This document shows, piece by piece, positions 1 through 11,347 of a stretch of DNA of 64,000 nucleotides (positions within the stretch are counted from its first letter, which is position 1; every line of letters begins with the position of its first letter). The notes under the pieces were generated by a model, which ran no database searches, was not told the DNA's origin, and worked only from the letters and a program-made list of their open reading frames with translations. The position numbers and the translations under genes were made by a program. This DNA comes from Eumeta japonica (lineage: Eukaryota > Arthropoda > Insecta > Lepidoptera > Psychidae). The stretch covers positions 62,001 through 126,000 of the forward strand of contig BGZK01000157.1 in NCBI GenBank assembly GCA_005406025.1, read 5' to 3'.

Positions 1-2560
1 TAAAATCCATTCTTCACGAAGGGGCAACATAACGACTTAACTTTTTGTTAACACTCTATTTCTCCTTCCATCTAATTTGAGTACCGAGCGGGCTCTACAT
101 AAAAATCAATTATTGAGAAGTGATTTCCAATAAATATGAATGTATGACAGGCAAAATCGAAAGCCGGATATAGTATAGGAAACGAAATGTACCCGACCCC
201 AAACTTCAACTTCACTGTGAAATTAGTGGTGAAAACCTCGCGAAAGTCACTGAATCCTGAAATCCGGGGCTCCTCGTCGCTAAAGTTCCTCGTGTGAAGT
301 CGGCTGCGATAAGTGTCATTGACTCAATCCTTTCCCCTCTAGCGTATAAACGGCGCTGAGAACTGGGTTAAATAACCTCGAGAGAGATTGTTTGGGGCAC
401 AATAGAGGGGCTCCAAACCGTTTCAGGACTTGCGCAGGTTTTTGATTTACTTCACAACCTCTCACCCTCCTTGTCGACCCGGCTAAGATGGTAATTAAGA
501 CTTTTCATATGCTGAGGTTTTTTTCTATCCGCCTACGGTAAAGTCGAAAGTAATATAATATATCGAAAGATTTAGGTTTGCATATATATTTGAAATTTTC
601 TTTAAAAAATCTATAAAAGAACAAAGTTTTGTGAATAAATTCAACGAGAATAATATTGAACACAATCCTTTTGCTAGTTTTATACATATAGACAATTTCC
701 GTGTATCTCTAGTAGCAATCTAACTACGAACCCACATACGCACACATATGGATTTTAATACAATAGGCACCTATCTAAATTACCCATATAGACGATTGCA
801 CTTATCTTCTGTGTAACCATATTATTACAGATTATTTTTTTCTTTATAAGCAGTTATGCTATACCCGTCTGATTAAACTTGGTGCAATTACAAATTTCAC
901 GTATTATTGTTCGCTGCTACGAAACCTTAGATGCGGGATTGTGACTCTTACTTTAGCTGGTTTTTCGTAATATTTTATCATTAGTTTAAGGATATTTTTA
1001 ATGAAAACGATTTTGGTTTATCCGAACATCAGTTAAAAAGTATCAAACGCTTATTATAATGTGAGGCTTTGACCGTTCGATGCGGAATTGTATGTAGATG
1101 GTTTTAGGCTATTTGATTTTATGAATCCCATATACCCTTCACTACTTTGCTACTTTCTTAGGAGGATATAGTTTTCCCTATAAACCTAGGGAAATTAGCC
1201 ATAGGACATATAACAAACGTCTTCGTCGTTATCAATAAAATGTAGTAATTCTATTGTGAAATGTATTGAACGAAATGTCTAATATAATACTATTATTTAT
1301 CAATTCACATGACTTTTTAAATAGCTTACCAAGAACAATTTAATGTATAAATGGATATATCTTTATACAAGTAACATACCCAAATAGATATATTGTTCTA
1401 TGTAACTTATCTAAATACTCAGCTTAATTCTACCAATGTGATTATTGTTGCGTGTCAACGTTTCATAATATATTTGAATATTCACATGACTGAACCGTAT
1501 GGTTTAATTTAACATTTTTAACATCTATATATTATACAAGAGTAACCAAATAATTTGTAGATACTCTCAACGTATTTGGTTACTCTAGTCTATATTCATA
1601 CTTGAACTTTGTACTAATGTTGTTTTCGTCGTTAAGCAGTGTTAAGAATACTTCTGCTGTAATACACAGAAATTTAGTCGAGATAAAGTGAACATAGAAT
1701 ATATTATGGCATATTACAATAGACTTATCGTTGTTAATCTATACTAACAACAAAAACACGAAAAATAGTTTGTTTGTTAGTAACGCCTTTTGGGGCTGAA
1801 CTATCAAAGTGATCGTAATAACATTAATCAGAAGATTAATTAAAAGAACACTGTCATCTAAGCTACAAAACAAATTCTAATTAAATTCGGATAAGAAAAA
1901 AAATAAAAACAAAACCAACTAAGAGCAAATCAGACAATTCTCGACATAGGGTTCTGTAGCCTACAAAGAAATGCACTAAAAAATAAAAAAAAAATACGTT
2001 GTTACGTGTTTTTTTCATGTTCCTCTCACATAGTAAGTCTAAACACTTTTGTCGCTTATAACTAAAAGCAATTCCTATACAGATCATCGGTTTGTTTCAT
2101 TGAGTTCATATATTATAATACTAACGACCACCCATAGCTTTGTCGTTTATGTGGTATTTAAATATTTTACCATAATTAAAAATGATCTTCTGAAACATAC
2201 CTATCTCCTTACATACCTAGGTTAATGAAGCGATCCATCAAAGTTAGATTACATATACTTATTAATATTTAAATGTTGATGTAACTGTTTATGTATTAGA
2301 TTGTTGCGACTAAGCCTCGTATCGATTAGAATGAGACTTGACACAAGTGACTGGTAAGACCTAGATGTACACATGGGCTGCCTTTTACTGAAACAAAACT
2401 TTTTATAACGAAATCCATATTTGAAGGCAATAGTTAGTGAAAAAAAAAATAAATTAGAAACAGTAAAGTGTATAAATAGTAACATGAAATAAGAAATAAC
2501 ATTAAAATAGAAAGTAGAAAAAAACAACGAATCAACAAATTTCAATCAAAAACGCAGCAA
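1..2560. other. AT-rich non-coding stretch
   Basis: I see no gene here. The stretch is AT-rich, and its open frames are short and low-complexity (Phe, Tyr, Leu, Lys). A GC-richer, non-repetitive block at about 230-490 could be regulatory, but no motif identifies it. A scrap of a dispersed repeat lies at 1071-1111 and is listed separately. Confidence 0.6.
1071..1111 (+). repeat. Dispersed repeat scrap (GATGCGGAAT...GTAGATGG type)
   Basis: This ~41-bp segment recurs with changes at 16767-16807, 48478-48511 and 55020-55064. All share a core like TGTAGATGGTT followed by TAGGCTA, usually preceded by TCGATGCG. The 16767 copy sits inside a longer repeat ending in CTAG/T, so this is probably an internal piece of that Helitron-like family. 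Confidence 0.55.
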
Positions 2561-3159
2561 AACAGACAGTGACGTATGCCCTAATGCGTCTGCTCGAATG
2601 CGGGTCGCTCACTCGTAGATCTATATTTATAATTAAGTTTACGAGTGACAGGTGACTGCTGTCAGTTGAAGTTTGAAGTATCAAGTGTGATCGCTTCACC
2701 ATATCTTAGTGTACTATTAGTAATAAATAAAATAAGATATACAAATTACGTAAATATGATAGAGTTAAAAGGAAAAAGCGGCAAAAACTTGGCTACATAA
2801 AAATAAAGACAAAATTTTGGAAATTTTGAAAAATACTCAAATTTGCTACAACTAATATTCAGGTGAAGTCGGATACATTTCTTGATTAAACAATTGTTAT
2901 AATTATTGAAAATTTTGTTGTTTTACAGTTTATTCAACCAATGGCAACTATATATTTTAATTTATACTATATATAGGCTTTTAAACATTTTTATTGATAT
3001 TAAGTTTTAAATTTTGATTATTTAATATTTTAGATTTTAAAATTATAAATGAATTATAATATAGGATGTTACTGTTTTAACATTTGCCTTTGTTTACATT
3101 TTCTTTCATACACTCAATTTTGGTTTTAATCATGTACATTTTAAAATTTTACTTAACTG
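2561..3159. other. AT-rich flank of the R1-like element
   Basis: No gene or recognisable repeat is seen. Around 2560-2680 the sequence is richer in GC (GTGACGTATGCC, GCGGGTCGCTC) and unlike a known element. From 2700 to 3150 it is simple AT-rich DNA. The change to GC-richer DNA near 3160 marks the approximate 5' edge of the retrotransposon. Confidence 0.5.
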
Positions 3160-4620
3160 ACGACGGCTAAAAAATTGTGAATTGCAAAAGGAAAATTTCC
3201 GGGAGGTACCGCATTGGGGAAAGATGTCTTCAATGCGTGGAACTAAAAAGACGTCAGTATCGACGTCGAAGTTTGAGGGGGAGCCAAGCGTCCTAACCGT
3301 TCTAAGGGGACATTGTAAACAAGGGCGGTGGCTAAGAAGATGTCGCAGAAAGCGATAACCACGCCCTCTGTCCTTAGTACGCTCCACACAACTACAGAAA
3401 TAATAAAGACTTCTAATTAAGCAAAAACTGTACGAGGAACTACGCCGGATGTAGCCGCAGCGGAAGACCCTGCTTAAATTGGTAGTGGAGGTGGGCCTGC
3501 GAATGCAACCGCAGCAAAGGCCAGGGATTCCGACATCGATGTCTTCACTGCATTAGAAGAGGTGGGAAGCTTTGTCAGACGGGCGAGCCTGAAAGAAGAA
3601 ATAGGCCACCCGTCTTTGTCTGCGTTGGGGAGAGCGACGCCGGGAGACCTGCTCGGATGTAATCCGTAGTCGGAGTTCTAAAACGCCTCGTCCACCCGGG
3701 CAAACGCCTACCCGGTAGGAAGGTTGGCGTTCGGCATTAAGAACATTGCCATGAAGGCAAGCTCGAATGTTTAAAAAATATTAGTAAAGTTCTTAAAGAA
3801 TTCTTAATTAGAAAGTTAACTGTGATCAACGAGCTCGCCCTTCGCCTCGAAGATTCCCGCTCGAGCTACATTGCGAAACTTGAGCGGGAAAAGGCGATAA
3901 CACGAGGAAATTGGAAGCAGCGAAGAAGCGAATAGCCAAAATATCCACAGAAAACCTGGACTGGATCCTCAAGATGGAAGCCAAATTCAACGAAATGGTT
4001 GCGGAGGTTTCCTCAATTAGGATACTGTTAGAACACTTTAGCCTACCGGAAAGCTAGAGGCGATCAGAAAAGCGAAAGAGGCGTAACCCGCCCCGCGCAA
4101 ATTAAACTATGCCGAGGCGGCGGTAAAGCCGAAATCTTTGGCAGCCACCACTCCAAAGTTTTCTAGCCCTGAAGTCCGGTCTGATGCAACTTATGCACTC
4201 ATTGTTTCCTCTAAGTACGAGAAATAAACCGCAAAGTAGGTAATTGTCAAACTGAGTCATGTATTGGACGCGAGAAATATAGGTGTGGCCATTAACGGAC
4301 TCAGAAAGACCAGGAATCAAAAACTCGCGGTTAACTGCTCCTCCACAGAAGATGCGAAGAAGATAGGAGTGTGATGCACGGAACTAACTTGAAGGTAGCC
4401 ATGCCGCAAAAAGAATACCTACCGTGGTGATTCGGGACGTCCTGAAAATAAATTCCGACGAGAACATCGTCATGTCATTGTAAAACCCTAAAAAGGAAAA
4501 GTTAAACGCAGGAATATGGAAATGAGCAAAGAATAACTTGTGAGACGCACGAAGAGAAGCGGGGTTAAATTTGGGTATGGCAAGACTGTCGGTGGAGCAA
4601 AGGGAGGTGGTGGGATTGGT
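3160..4620 (+). pseudogene. Gag-like ORF1 remnant of the R1-clade element
   Basis: ORF1 of R1-clade elements encodes an RNA-binding Gag protein. The best preserved part is at 4192-4370 in one frame: it reads YALIVSSK, then two in-frame stops, then a segment with NGLRKTRNQK and VNC, which matches the R1-type Gag core as I know it. Further on, at about 4390-4490, fragments like IRDVLKINSDENIV recall the following Gag segment. The first part (3416-4020) is Ala/Glu/Lys-rich and coiled-coil-like, as ORF1 N-termini often are. The CCHC zinc knuckles expected at the C-terminus are not visible and seem lost with the internal deletion. Many stops and frame changes mean no protein can be made. Confidence 0.7.
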
Positions 4621-4630
4621 CATCTTGAAT

Positions 4631-5694
4631 CCGCTTCCACTGTATAGAAGAGTGAGAGAATCGGCCTAGTTATTTGAGGTGAAGCGTAGTAAAGACATGA
4701 GAGACACTTTTGTCGACCGAGAGCTCAATATACCCGAGTATTTCGGAGATTTGCCTCACCTTGCGCACGTGCCCAAGATCGAGTACGAGTGTTGAAGAAT
4801 TGGACTCTCAAACCTTAGACTGTCTCGCCGTAGTCGAGCCGTAAATATATATCGACGGAAACCAAATCGAGGGCAAAGTCGGTATGGCTCTTACAAAATG
4901 GCGAGGCGGAGAGGAGACCTGGTACTCGACGCTATGACACGAATTCTTGTACATAGTATTTCAGGTGAAGATGGTCGCGCTGCAAAGAGCGATACGGCGA
5001 GTAAAAAACCGTAAGTACGGGCTAGACAACATATTTAGTGACTTCAGGTCTTCTCTCAAGATATTGACCAGCCCGAAAACCTATCACCCTCTAGCTCATG
5101 AAGCTAGGCATGACCTCTTTGAGATCGTTGCGGAAGGCAAAACTGTGCGCCCATTCCAGGTTAGAACGCATGCCGGAATCGGGCGAAACAAGTGTGCAGA
5201 CTAGCTTGTCAGTCGCCGTCATGGCCGCCCTGCAGCAGACTACGGTTGATTTCCGCTGTTGTATGTAAAGGTGATCAGGGCGGCCACTTCGAAAAGCAGC
5301 AAAAACGATACGCCGAGGGAAGCACAAGTGCGATCAACAATTGCTGCTTTCCCCGGGTGGAACAAGCATACATGGTCCTCTAATAATTCTAAATAATGTC
5401 CCAAATGGCGCAAGACTTAACGAGCCACAGTGGTTCACCCAGTACTTGTTTAGGTTCAAGCTATGGGACTCACCATACTGCGCTTGCAACCCTGCCAAAA
5501 TCCAAGAAATGCTGCATGTTCTCGAGGAATGTGATATGTTCCTTCGGGAGCGTGCGGCGCTGGAAATGGGAATAGACATCCGGATTGCGCGGCTATATTT
5601 CCCGGAAATTATGAAGAATCCAATAAAGAGAGAAAACTTATTGAAATTATGTGGCGTGGTAGTGGAAAAATGCAGAAAGTTGTATAGAAGTTGA
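4631..5694 (+). pseudogene. Pol C-terminus with RNase H domain, R1-clade element
   Basis: This covers the end of ORF2 after the reverse transcriptase core. Around 4670-4790 a linker segment reads LFEVKRSKDM and then DRELNIPEYFGDLPH. RNase H follows in another frame from about 4791: IYIDG with the first Asp at 4854-4856, IFSD with Asp at 5040-5042, THAG with His at 5169-5171, and a last Asp at 5199-5201. The catalytic Glu expected in the segment before MVALQ is Lys here (4968-4970). Stops lie at 4842, about 4914 and 5202. The frame then shifts to the KRYAEG/FPRVEQAY segment (about 5296-5380) and shifts again to the C-terminal segment with CAC, HVLEEC and CGVVVEKC, ending at the TGA at 5692-5694. 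Opposite-strand open frames here are shadows. Confidence 0.88.
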
Positions 5695-6066
5695 AATAAG
5701 GGAAAGAGTATTTTAAATACCAAGGACAAAATTAAATTATAAGTATAATTTATAATTGATTAAAAGGTAGAAAGGGAAATGTTAAGAGCACAAATATATT
5801 AGAAAGTAATCCTAAGGTGGTAGGGAGAAATTATTTATAAGTTATGAAATATAAATAGAGCATATAAACTAAGAAAGTATAATATAAGCATAAGATAGGG
5901 TAAGTTAAACAAAAATAAAAGATGAAAATAAAAAGGAAGTAATATAAAGGAACAAAAAAGAAGTAAGGGACGAAAGAGAAGTGAGAATGCTAGAAAGAAC
6001 GAATCTGAGAATAGGAATTCAAGGGCCGTGGCCACCATACCATGAGGGCGGATTTAAAAAAAAAAT
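5695..6066 (+). other. 3' UTR and poly(A) end of the R1-clade element
   Basis: Downstream of the ORF2 stop the sequence is purine-rich (many GGAAA and AAGAAAG runs) for about 300 bp. It then has a GC-rich end with GGGCCGTGGCCACC and GAGGGCGGATT, directly followed by A(9-10) at about 6056-6065. A GAGGGCGGATTTAAA-like terminus before poly(A) is what I recall for this lepidopteran family. The poly(A) marks the plus orientation and the 3' boundary. Confidence 0.7.
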
Positions 6067-6544
6067 TACACCAAACAAGCCATAACAATAGTACTAACTC
6101 TACGATTTGAAACTAAGAAACGATTCGGCAATATCGCGAAAATGAAAATGGTACATGAAAGTCAGAGAAAGAATATGTCGATATAATAGTTATCATCTAA
6201 CATCTTATGTCTCTATCATTCATGTACCATACAAATTTTCGAATTGTTAATACTAAAACATTTGAAAATCCAGAAGTGTCGATTGGTCATACTGCCTCGG
6301 TTCTAGTTGAACTCAAATGAACGTCAACGGTGCATGACTTTTGCTATACTCAATTTATTTTAACACTTACGTCGTTTAAAATCAAATATTTTAAAGACTT
6401 GACATGACTGTACTTTGATAGATCATTTTATATTGTCTCCGATCTAAAATAAACTATTAACTTGGCGCATTAGATTTGTAAATGCTGTTGTTGATCGGTT
6501 GAAATGATTTAACTTGGAATGTTTTCGGTGTGAGCTTTGCGTAG
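6067..6544. other. AT-rich non-coding stretch
   Basis: No gene is seen. An imperfect inverted pairing exists between GGTACATGAA (about 6150) and TTCATGTACC (about 6219), ten bases matching in inverted orientation about 60 bp apart; it may be a small MITE scrap. Nothing else is recognisable. Confidence 0.45.
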
Positions 6545-6935
6545 TACGTGTGAAGTGTCATTGAAACATAAATATAGAAATAAAGATATCAGAGAGCAGT
6601 GTCGTTTGAAAGATATAGTGACTATGGTGAACTAGGTTTGATCATTTGGAAAGGATAAATGCAAGGAAACGGAAATGTTTTTCATAATGAAACGTGAAAT
6701 GTATTTACGCTATAGACTTGTTAGTCTATAACGTAAATACTTACTACAATAAGACCTGTAAGAGGCGCTCTAAGAAAGCTTATGCAAACAAAATTGATGG
6801 CACATCAAAGAAGTGCCAAATTTTAAGCACCCAATATCGACGAGTTTGCGTGGAACGGTTAATGGCTGTCAGTAAAGCAAGAGAGACACGCAAAAATAGT
6901 TGGAATTTGTAGTCTTTGCCTATCCTTCTAGGAAA
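6545..6935 (+). mobile_element. RTE-like LINE fragment, copy A (ORF C-terminus)
   Basis: This is the last ~130 codons of a LINE reverse-transcriptase ORF. At 6545-6640 it reads like HKYRNKDIREQCRLKD. After a hairpin, 6755-6910 reads RRSKKAYANKIDG, then KKCQILSTQYRR, then ERLMAVSKARE. These match, in order, the C-terminal part of the moth proteins usually labelled endonuclease-reverse transcriptase, RTE-like by my judgement. The ORF stops at 6910-6912, and an AT-rich tail with ATAATTATAATAATTA follows, a plausible microsatellite-like 3' end. Copies B to E are at 29338, 37808, 46265 and 51295. This copy is 5' truncated and interrupted by an inverted repeat. Confidence 0.75.
6701..6740. repeat. 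18-bp near-perfect inverted repeat
   Basis: Arms 6701-6718 and 6723-6740 pair over 18 bp with a single mismatch and a 4-nt loop (TGTT). It lies inside LINE copy A, between two parts of the ORF remnant, where the family has no reason to carry a hairpin. It may be a template-switch or fold-back event, or a tiny insertion. Confidence 0.8.
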
Positions 6936-8199
6936 TAAGCGTGAATTTACAATGTAAATAATTATAATAATTACATATATATAATTTCATTCATAAATTT
7001 AAAATTATACATTCTAAATTATTTGCATTAAATTTAAAGTTTTATCGGTAATTATTTTTGGATTTTTGAGGTTTAACACATATATAAAATTATTTGTATT
7101 GCTAACTCTATATTAAAACAACTATTCCTTACAAGGAGATATGATAGCTTGTAAAAAAGTATGAGAATTCTGAAAAAATAATAAATTTCAAGGAAATGGG
7201 TTATTTAAATATAAGATCGTAGCATATAGACAAGCGATTACGAAATTATCTAAAGTGATGTCCAAACAGGTAAGGAGCTTGTCAATTTTCTAATATAAAA
7301 TATTGTGTATTTTAACTTTTTAATTCTATCTATGCTTTTTTTTTTTAACGCGTCTGTTAACAGATTTAGATCACTAACCATTACGTATCAGTATAAAAAA
7401 TTAAAACAGAACTATTATATGCAAATACACCGACCCTTATCAAATCAAACATGTATATGAAACGTAATATACATACGGTTTTATCCATGACTACAAAAGA
7501 ATAAATCCCAGTTCTTGTCAGATTTTGCGTTAAATCTTTCAGAACTCTTCTTTGGCGTAGGAGATATTTACCTCATTGTATCATATTTCATAGCTGTACC
7601 TAGTAGCTATTTTTTTTGGAGAAATCGATGTATGGCATATAAAAAAAAACTCCTATGTCCTTAATATCGATCTCACCTTCTTCCACTACGGTCAAGCTCT
7701 TTATTTTTCCTTTTCAATCCATTAAATCCATTTAAAATCCCATTATTACGTCGTGTTAATGATATGTTACATCGTCTGTGTATACCGAATCCAGCGACAA
7801 TCGATTGCGATACGATGGCGTGAAAGTGTAACTTTGTAAAATCTCTTCTCACACAACAGGATGAGAGTATAAAAGTATTATTATATATGCATAATTATAC
7901 TGTGCAAGTATGCAAAATCTGATAAAATCAATTGAACTGCTTATATATGAAGGCGTATCGTACACACAAACTCACACTTTCGCTTATGCATACATTTTAT
8001 TAGTCTCCAGCGCTTTGATTATCCGGCCAGACATCAAGTCAAACGCTGTTATGTACACATGGAAACATCAGCTGAGTACTCTCAGACAGCGAATAATTAA
8101 TTTAAACAGTTGTTCATGAAAGGGAAAACGTCACATCTTTGATCTAATAATAACATTAATTTCGGGGCGTATAAATTACTGAGTGCTCCCGAACTGAGG
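6936..8199. other. AT-rich non-coding stretch
   Basis: No gene or repeat that I can name. An A/T-homopolymer-rich segment spans about 7300-7680. Short open frames (for instance at 7910-8119) have no domain, no codon structure and no splice context. Confidence 0.5.
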
Positions 8200-8313
8200 C
8201 ATGTTTGTGATAGCGCCCGAGACATATTTTCGACTCATAGCTATGAACTCGCCTTGAATACATCGATACATAAGAGAACTAGTCTACACATCGCCCGCGA
8301 GTTCACAAACATG
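8200..8313. repeat. Small MITE-like inverted repeat
   Basis: CATGTTTGTGA at 8200-8210 is matched in inverted orientation by TCACAAACATG at 8303-8313. The next bases inward are also partly similar (GCGCCCGA versus TCGCCCGCGA). The ~114-bp unit has no coding content. This is the size and shape of a very short non-autonomous DNA element, but I see no clear target-site duplication. Confidence 0.45.
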
Positions 8314-8739
8314 TTCAATGGTGATTTATTTTGATTGCATTCCTCAGTTACTATTCCAATCCTAATCCTTGTACCTATCACAATCGCGATGTCATTCTAT
8401 CACCATACAACTTTTTTTTTTGGTTTTCATAGTGTGCTCTACTGCTTGCATAATATTGTACAAATCTATTTTTAATATATTCACTATGATAATTCAGATC
8501 AATTTTTATAGGTACCTGCACGTATATATAGAACTATTTTAAGTGAACGAAATTCGCACACATCATTTCCATTCGTGTGTTTATTTTAATGTAGAAAATG
8601 ATAGTGTTTTTAAACCCATTCTTTTTAGACTTCATGAATATATAATTACATAAAATAGTGAAATGCACATAAAGTATCGAAAAATGAACTTTTTTAATTA
8701 TTTTTATTCATTGTTAAAATTCTTTATTAAATCGTTTCG
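8314..8739. other. AT-rich non-coding stretch
   Basis: Nothing recognisable: homopolymer tracts and AT-rich sequence only. Confidence 0.5.
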
Positions 8740-8940
8740 GAAGCACCGAATCGATTGGGGCCATCGAACGATATCACGTCAAACTACGTGCTATCCAGGC
8801 CACGGAGCGAGCAGCTTAATGCGTAAAAACGCATTGGTCAACTCGCCTGTGGTCAGAATCAAACTTGGTACTTTCCGGTTCGAAAGCAATGCTGTTGACA
8901 TTAAGCCACCGACGCTTGTACAATCATTGATCTTACGGTG
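8740..8940 (-). mobile_element. tRNA-like SINE fragment, copy 1
   Basis: On the minus strand, 8914-8849 reads like a tRNA-derived SINE head: an A-box-like GTGGCTTAATGTC, then GCTTTCGAACC in the anticodon-loop position, then a B-box-like GTTTGATTCTG. The copy at 39400-39470 shares the same order and the segment CTTCGAACC...GAAAGT or GAGAGT...TTTGATTCT. The GC-richer flank 8740-8820 may be the SINE body. Neither copy has the bases of a functional tRNA, so I do not call a tRNA gene. Confidence 0.55.
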
Positions 8941-10189
8941 ACACCACACAAAGCAGATTTATGATTTGTGTGAATAACATCAAACGTAACTGCGTCGATT
9001 GCAGTTTAATGAGTTACGAAACATTAGTTGAGACAGTTTGTAACTTAGATTTTTCATTTTATAGACGAATTTATTTTAAATGCCCTTCATGATACCAAAA
9101 TGAAAATGTCTACAGTTTATGAGCAGAAAATATTTTTGCAATTCAATAAAATCTCATCAATTTTTCTTCTATCTCTTCAGAGGAAACATTAGACATATAA
9201 TCAGTAGACAAAAGTGCTATTATTTTATGCTTGGATATCGTTCAAGGAGCATATTTCACTTGTATATTAAATTTAAATTCAATATTCGCCTGTAATAAGA
9301 CTAACCCATGTTTCCGATCTTATGAGGAGGTACCTAACTTTTTCAAGGACTCTCCTACTAACGTATGATACTCAGGTCCGGAGGTTCAAGAATATATCGT
9401 GGATTACATCTTTCATAACTGAAATGATTTTTTTGTCTTAACAAATATTATCTAAAGAGCGGTAATCACATGAGTGCTCATTATATAAATGATTCTATAA
9501 AAAAAAATAGTTTTTACTGATCTTTCTGAATTTTTGTAAAGTGAGATTTAAACAATAACATGCTGAAAAAGTGTAGAGAATTAATAATCCAATCTCTTCA
9601 GTCTGAAAATTAAATAAAATAGCCGGACGCTGTGAGTAAACTATTTAAAAACTATTAACCCGTTTTAATTATTTTAGATTTTCCAGAATAATTATTTGAT
9701 AATTGAACAGATATTCAAACTGATTTATTGGACAACAAACAAAGTATCAAATAAAGAGAATTTTGGTCACAGATTATTTTTACAGGGGATCAGCTAACAA
9801 AACTAATTTAAAGCACTACAGACTGGTACAAATATGATGATCGTTGGCAAAATTAAACGTCAGCTAAATTATTAAATGAAATACAAATTTTGTTGGCAAG
9901 TTGCGTAAGTGAATTTTGCTCAACAACCCTTTTCCGATAAATATTCAAGTTAATAGATGCGGTACTCCCCATTCCCGAACATGATTCAATTTAAAATGCA
10001 ATTTACTGTAATTATTTTATACGATTCGACGCTCGTTCGACATCGAGTACATAACGAAATTTTGTATGCGATTAAAATGACGGCGATACGGTATTATTTT
10101 GCACTAGGTTTTGCTCGTAGGCGCACCCGCATCGACATAAAATTGATTCATACATCTTTTATATGGAGCGATCACGATGCCGACCATTT
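8941..10189. other. Non-coding stretch
   Basis: No gene. A frame open at 9957-10418 (153 aa) runs into the minisatellite described next and has no recognisable domain; I do not treat it as a gene. The rest is AT-rich. Confidence 0.5.
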
Positions 10190-10665
10190 TCTAGATCTCG
10201 TTCCTGCTTTCAATTCCGATTCTACCCCCACTTTTATTTCTGGTTCTAGTTTCAATCTGGATTCCGACTCTATTCAAAATGTACTTAATGTTATAAATAT
10301 TAATATAAATTTTCAATGTGCCAAATTTTACCAATTTCTATTTAACAATTTTGGCAAAATCCTCGAACTCAATGTACAAGAAAGCAGAGAGACAGACAAA
10401 AAATCTAAAAATGAATGAAAAGTTTTCTGTCAACATTTAAGATACCCTACTGATTAGTTTTTTCATTGATGTAGGTACAGATTTTTTTCTCTGTACTTTT
10501 TTATGACATCTACGAACTGGCTATTACCCGTGGGCCCGATGAGTGAAATTCCGATTCCACACTAGATTTTGGCCTTGATCACATTCTCGATTTCGGTTTC
10601 GGTTTCAATTTTCAATTTTGTTTCTCGTCCTATGCGCAATTTCGATTCTGATTCAGATTTGAACA
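10190..10665 (-). repeat. Degenerate minisatellite of Helitron-like family, copy 1
   Basis: Two blocks (10190-10275 and about 10555-10665) consist of imperfect 6- to 12-bp units such as TTCGATTC, TTCGGTTTC and TTCCGATTC. On the minus strand these are GAATCGAA-type units. The same purine-rich pattern occurs at 22770-22945, 55265-55345 and 59945-60075 on the plus strand. In moth genomes I recall such arrays inside a non-autonomous element ending in CTGCCGGGTCAGCTAGT, so this is likely a reverse copy. The Ser/Asp-rich open frames across it are produced by the repeat. Confidence 0.55.
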
Positions 10666-11340
10666 AAGACGTAGCAATTGCTAAGAGTATTGAAATAAAA
10701 TTTGGGCCATTTTACTCGAGGAAAGTGTAGTTATCTATAAGTGAAAGAATTTATAGTGGCGGAATTATGAAGATGAAGCCAAGTTTCTTCGAAAGCTTCT
10801 CATTCGCGCGCAGAACATATAGTTTATAGCCAATGGTGATAAGACCGAAAAGACAAAAAGCTTTTGCCTGCCTTTAAAAAGTCATACCATTGCAGTACAT
10901 ATAAAATATGAAAATCAAAGTCAATAACGAATTACATAATGGAGTGGTCTCTAAGGTTATGGTTAAGCATCTTTAGTATTTTGTAGGTAGTACGATATAA
11001 TCTATTGCCGTACGGTTGCACTGTTAAAAGTTAGGCGATGCCTTTTTGCCTTAAATAAAACATACGTACATCACACATTCGCAAAAACTCGTTTTATGTA
11101 GATTAAAAACATATCAGCACAAAGATGCAATTATAGATTCCGCCTAGATAGAACGATTGACAGTATTAAATCGTTGTGTATCTGAATTATATTAATTTTG
11201 TATCTGAAGTATTAAATCTGAACGCTTTTGTGGTTTTGAATAGTTTTACAATTAGTATGTTTATACCTTAATACCATTTTAGACAGTCACGACGCTTTTG
11301 TTTCCTGCACACTACAACTTTGATAGTTTTATATTATTTG
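10666..11340. other. Non-coding stretch upstream of the long open frame
   Basis: AT-rich and without recognisable features. The last 60 bases before 11348 contain no obvious TATA or initiator arrangement. Confidence 0.45.
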
Positions 11341-11347
11341 TGTTATT

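Larger units (their letters stand above)
3160..6066 (+). mobile_element. Decayed R1-clade (TRAS/R1-like) non-LTR retrotransposon
   Basis: An old non-LTR retrotransposon copy about 2.9 kb long, roughly half the size of an intact R1-clade element. In order it carries a gag-like ORF1 remnant, a pol C-terminus with an RNase H domain, the terminal Cys/His motif of R1-type ORF2, a 3' UTR of ~370 bp and a short poly(A) tract at about 6056-6066. Endonuclease and the reverse transcriptase core are absent, so about 2-2.5 kb is missing internally near 4620. Stops and at least two frameshifts show it is dead. Its higher GC compared with flanking DNA agrees with insertion. The 5' boundary is uncertain and I could not identify a target-site duplication. 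Confidence 0.85.

Noticed and set aside
5334..5729. 131-codon minus-strand frame
   Set aside because: It is the opposite strand of the R1-clade pol C-terminus, whose plus-strand reading has clear family motifs.
9957..10418. 153-codon plus-strand frame with Ser/Asp-rich part
   Set aside because: The Ser/Asp-rich part is produced by the degenerate minisatellite seen in three other places; no domain is recognisable upstream of it.
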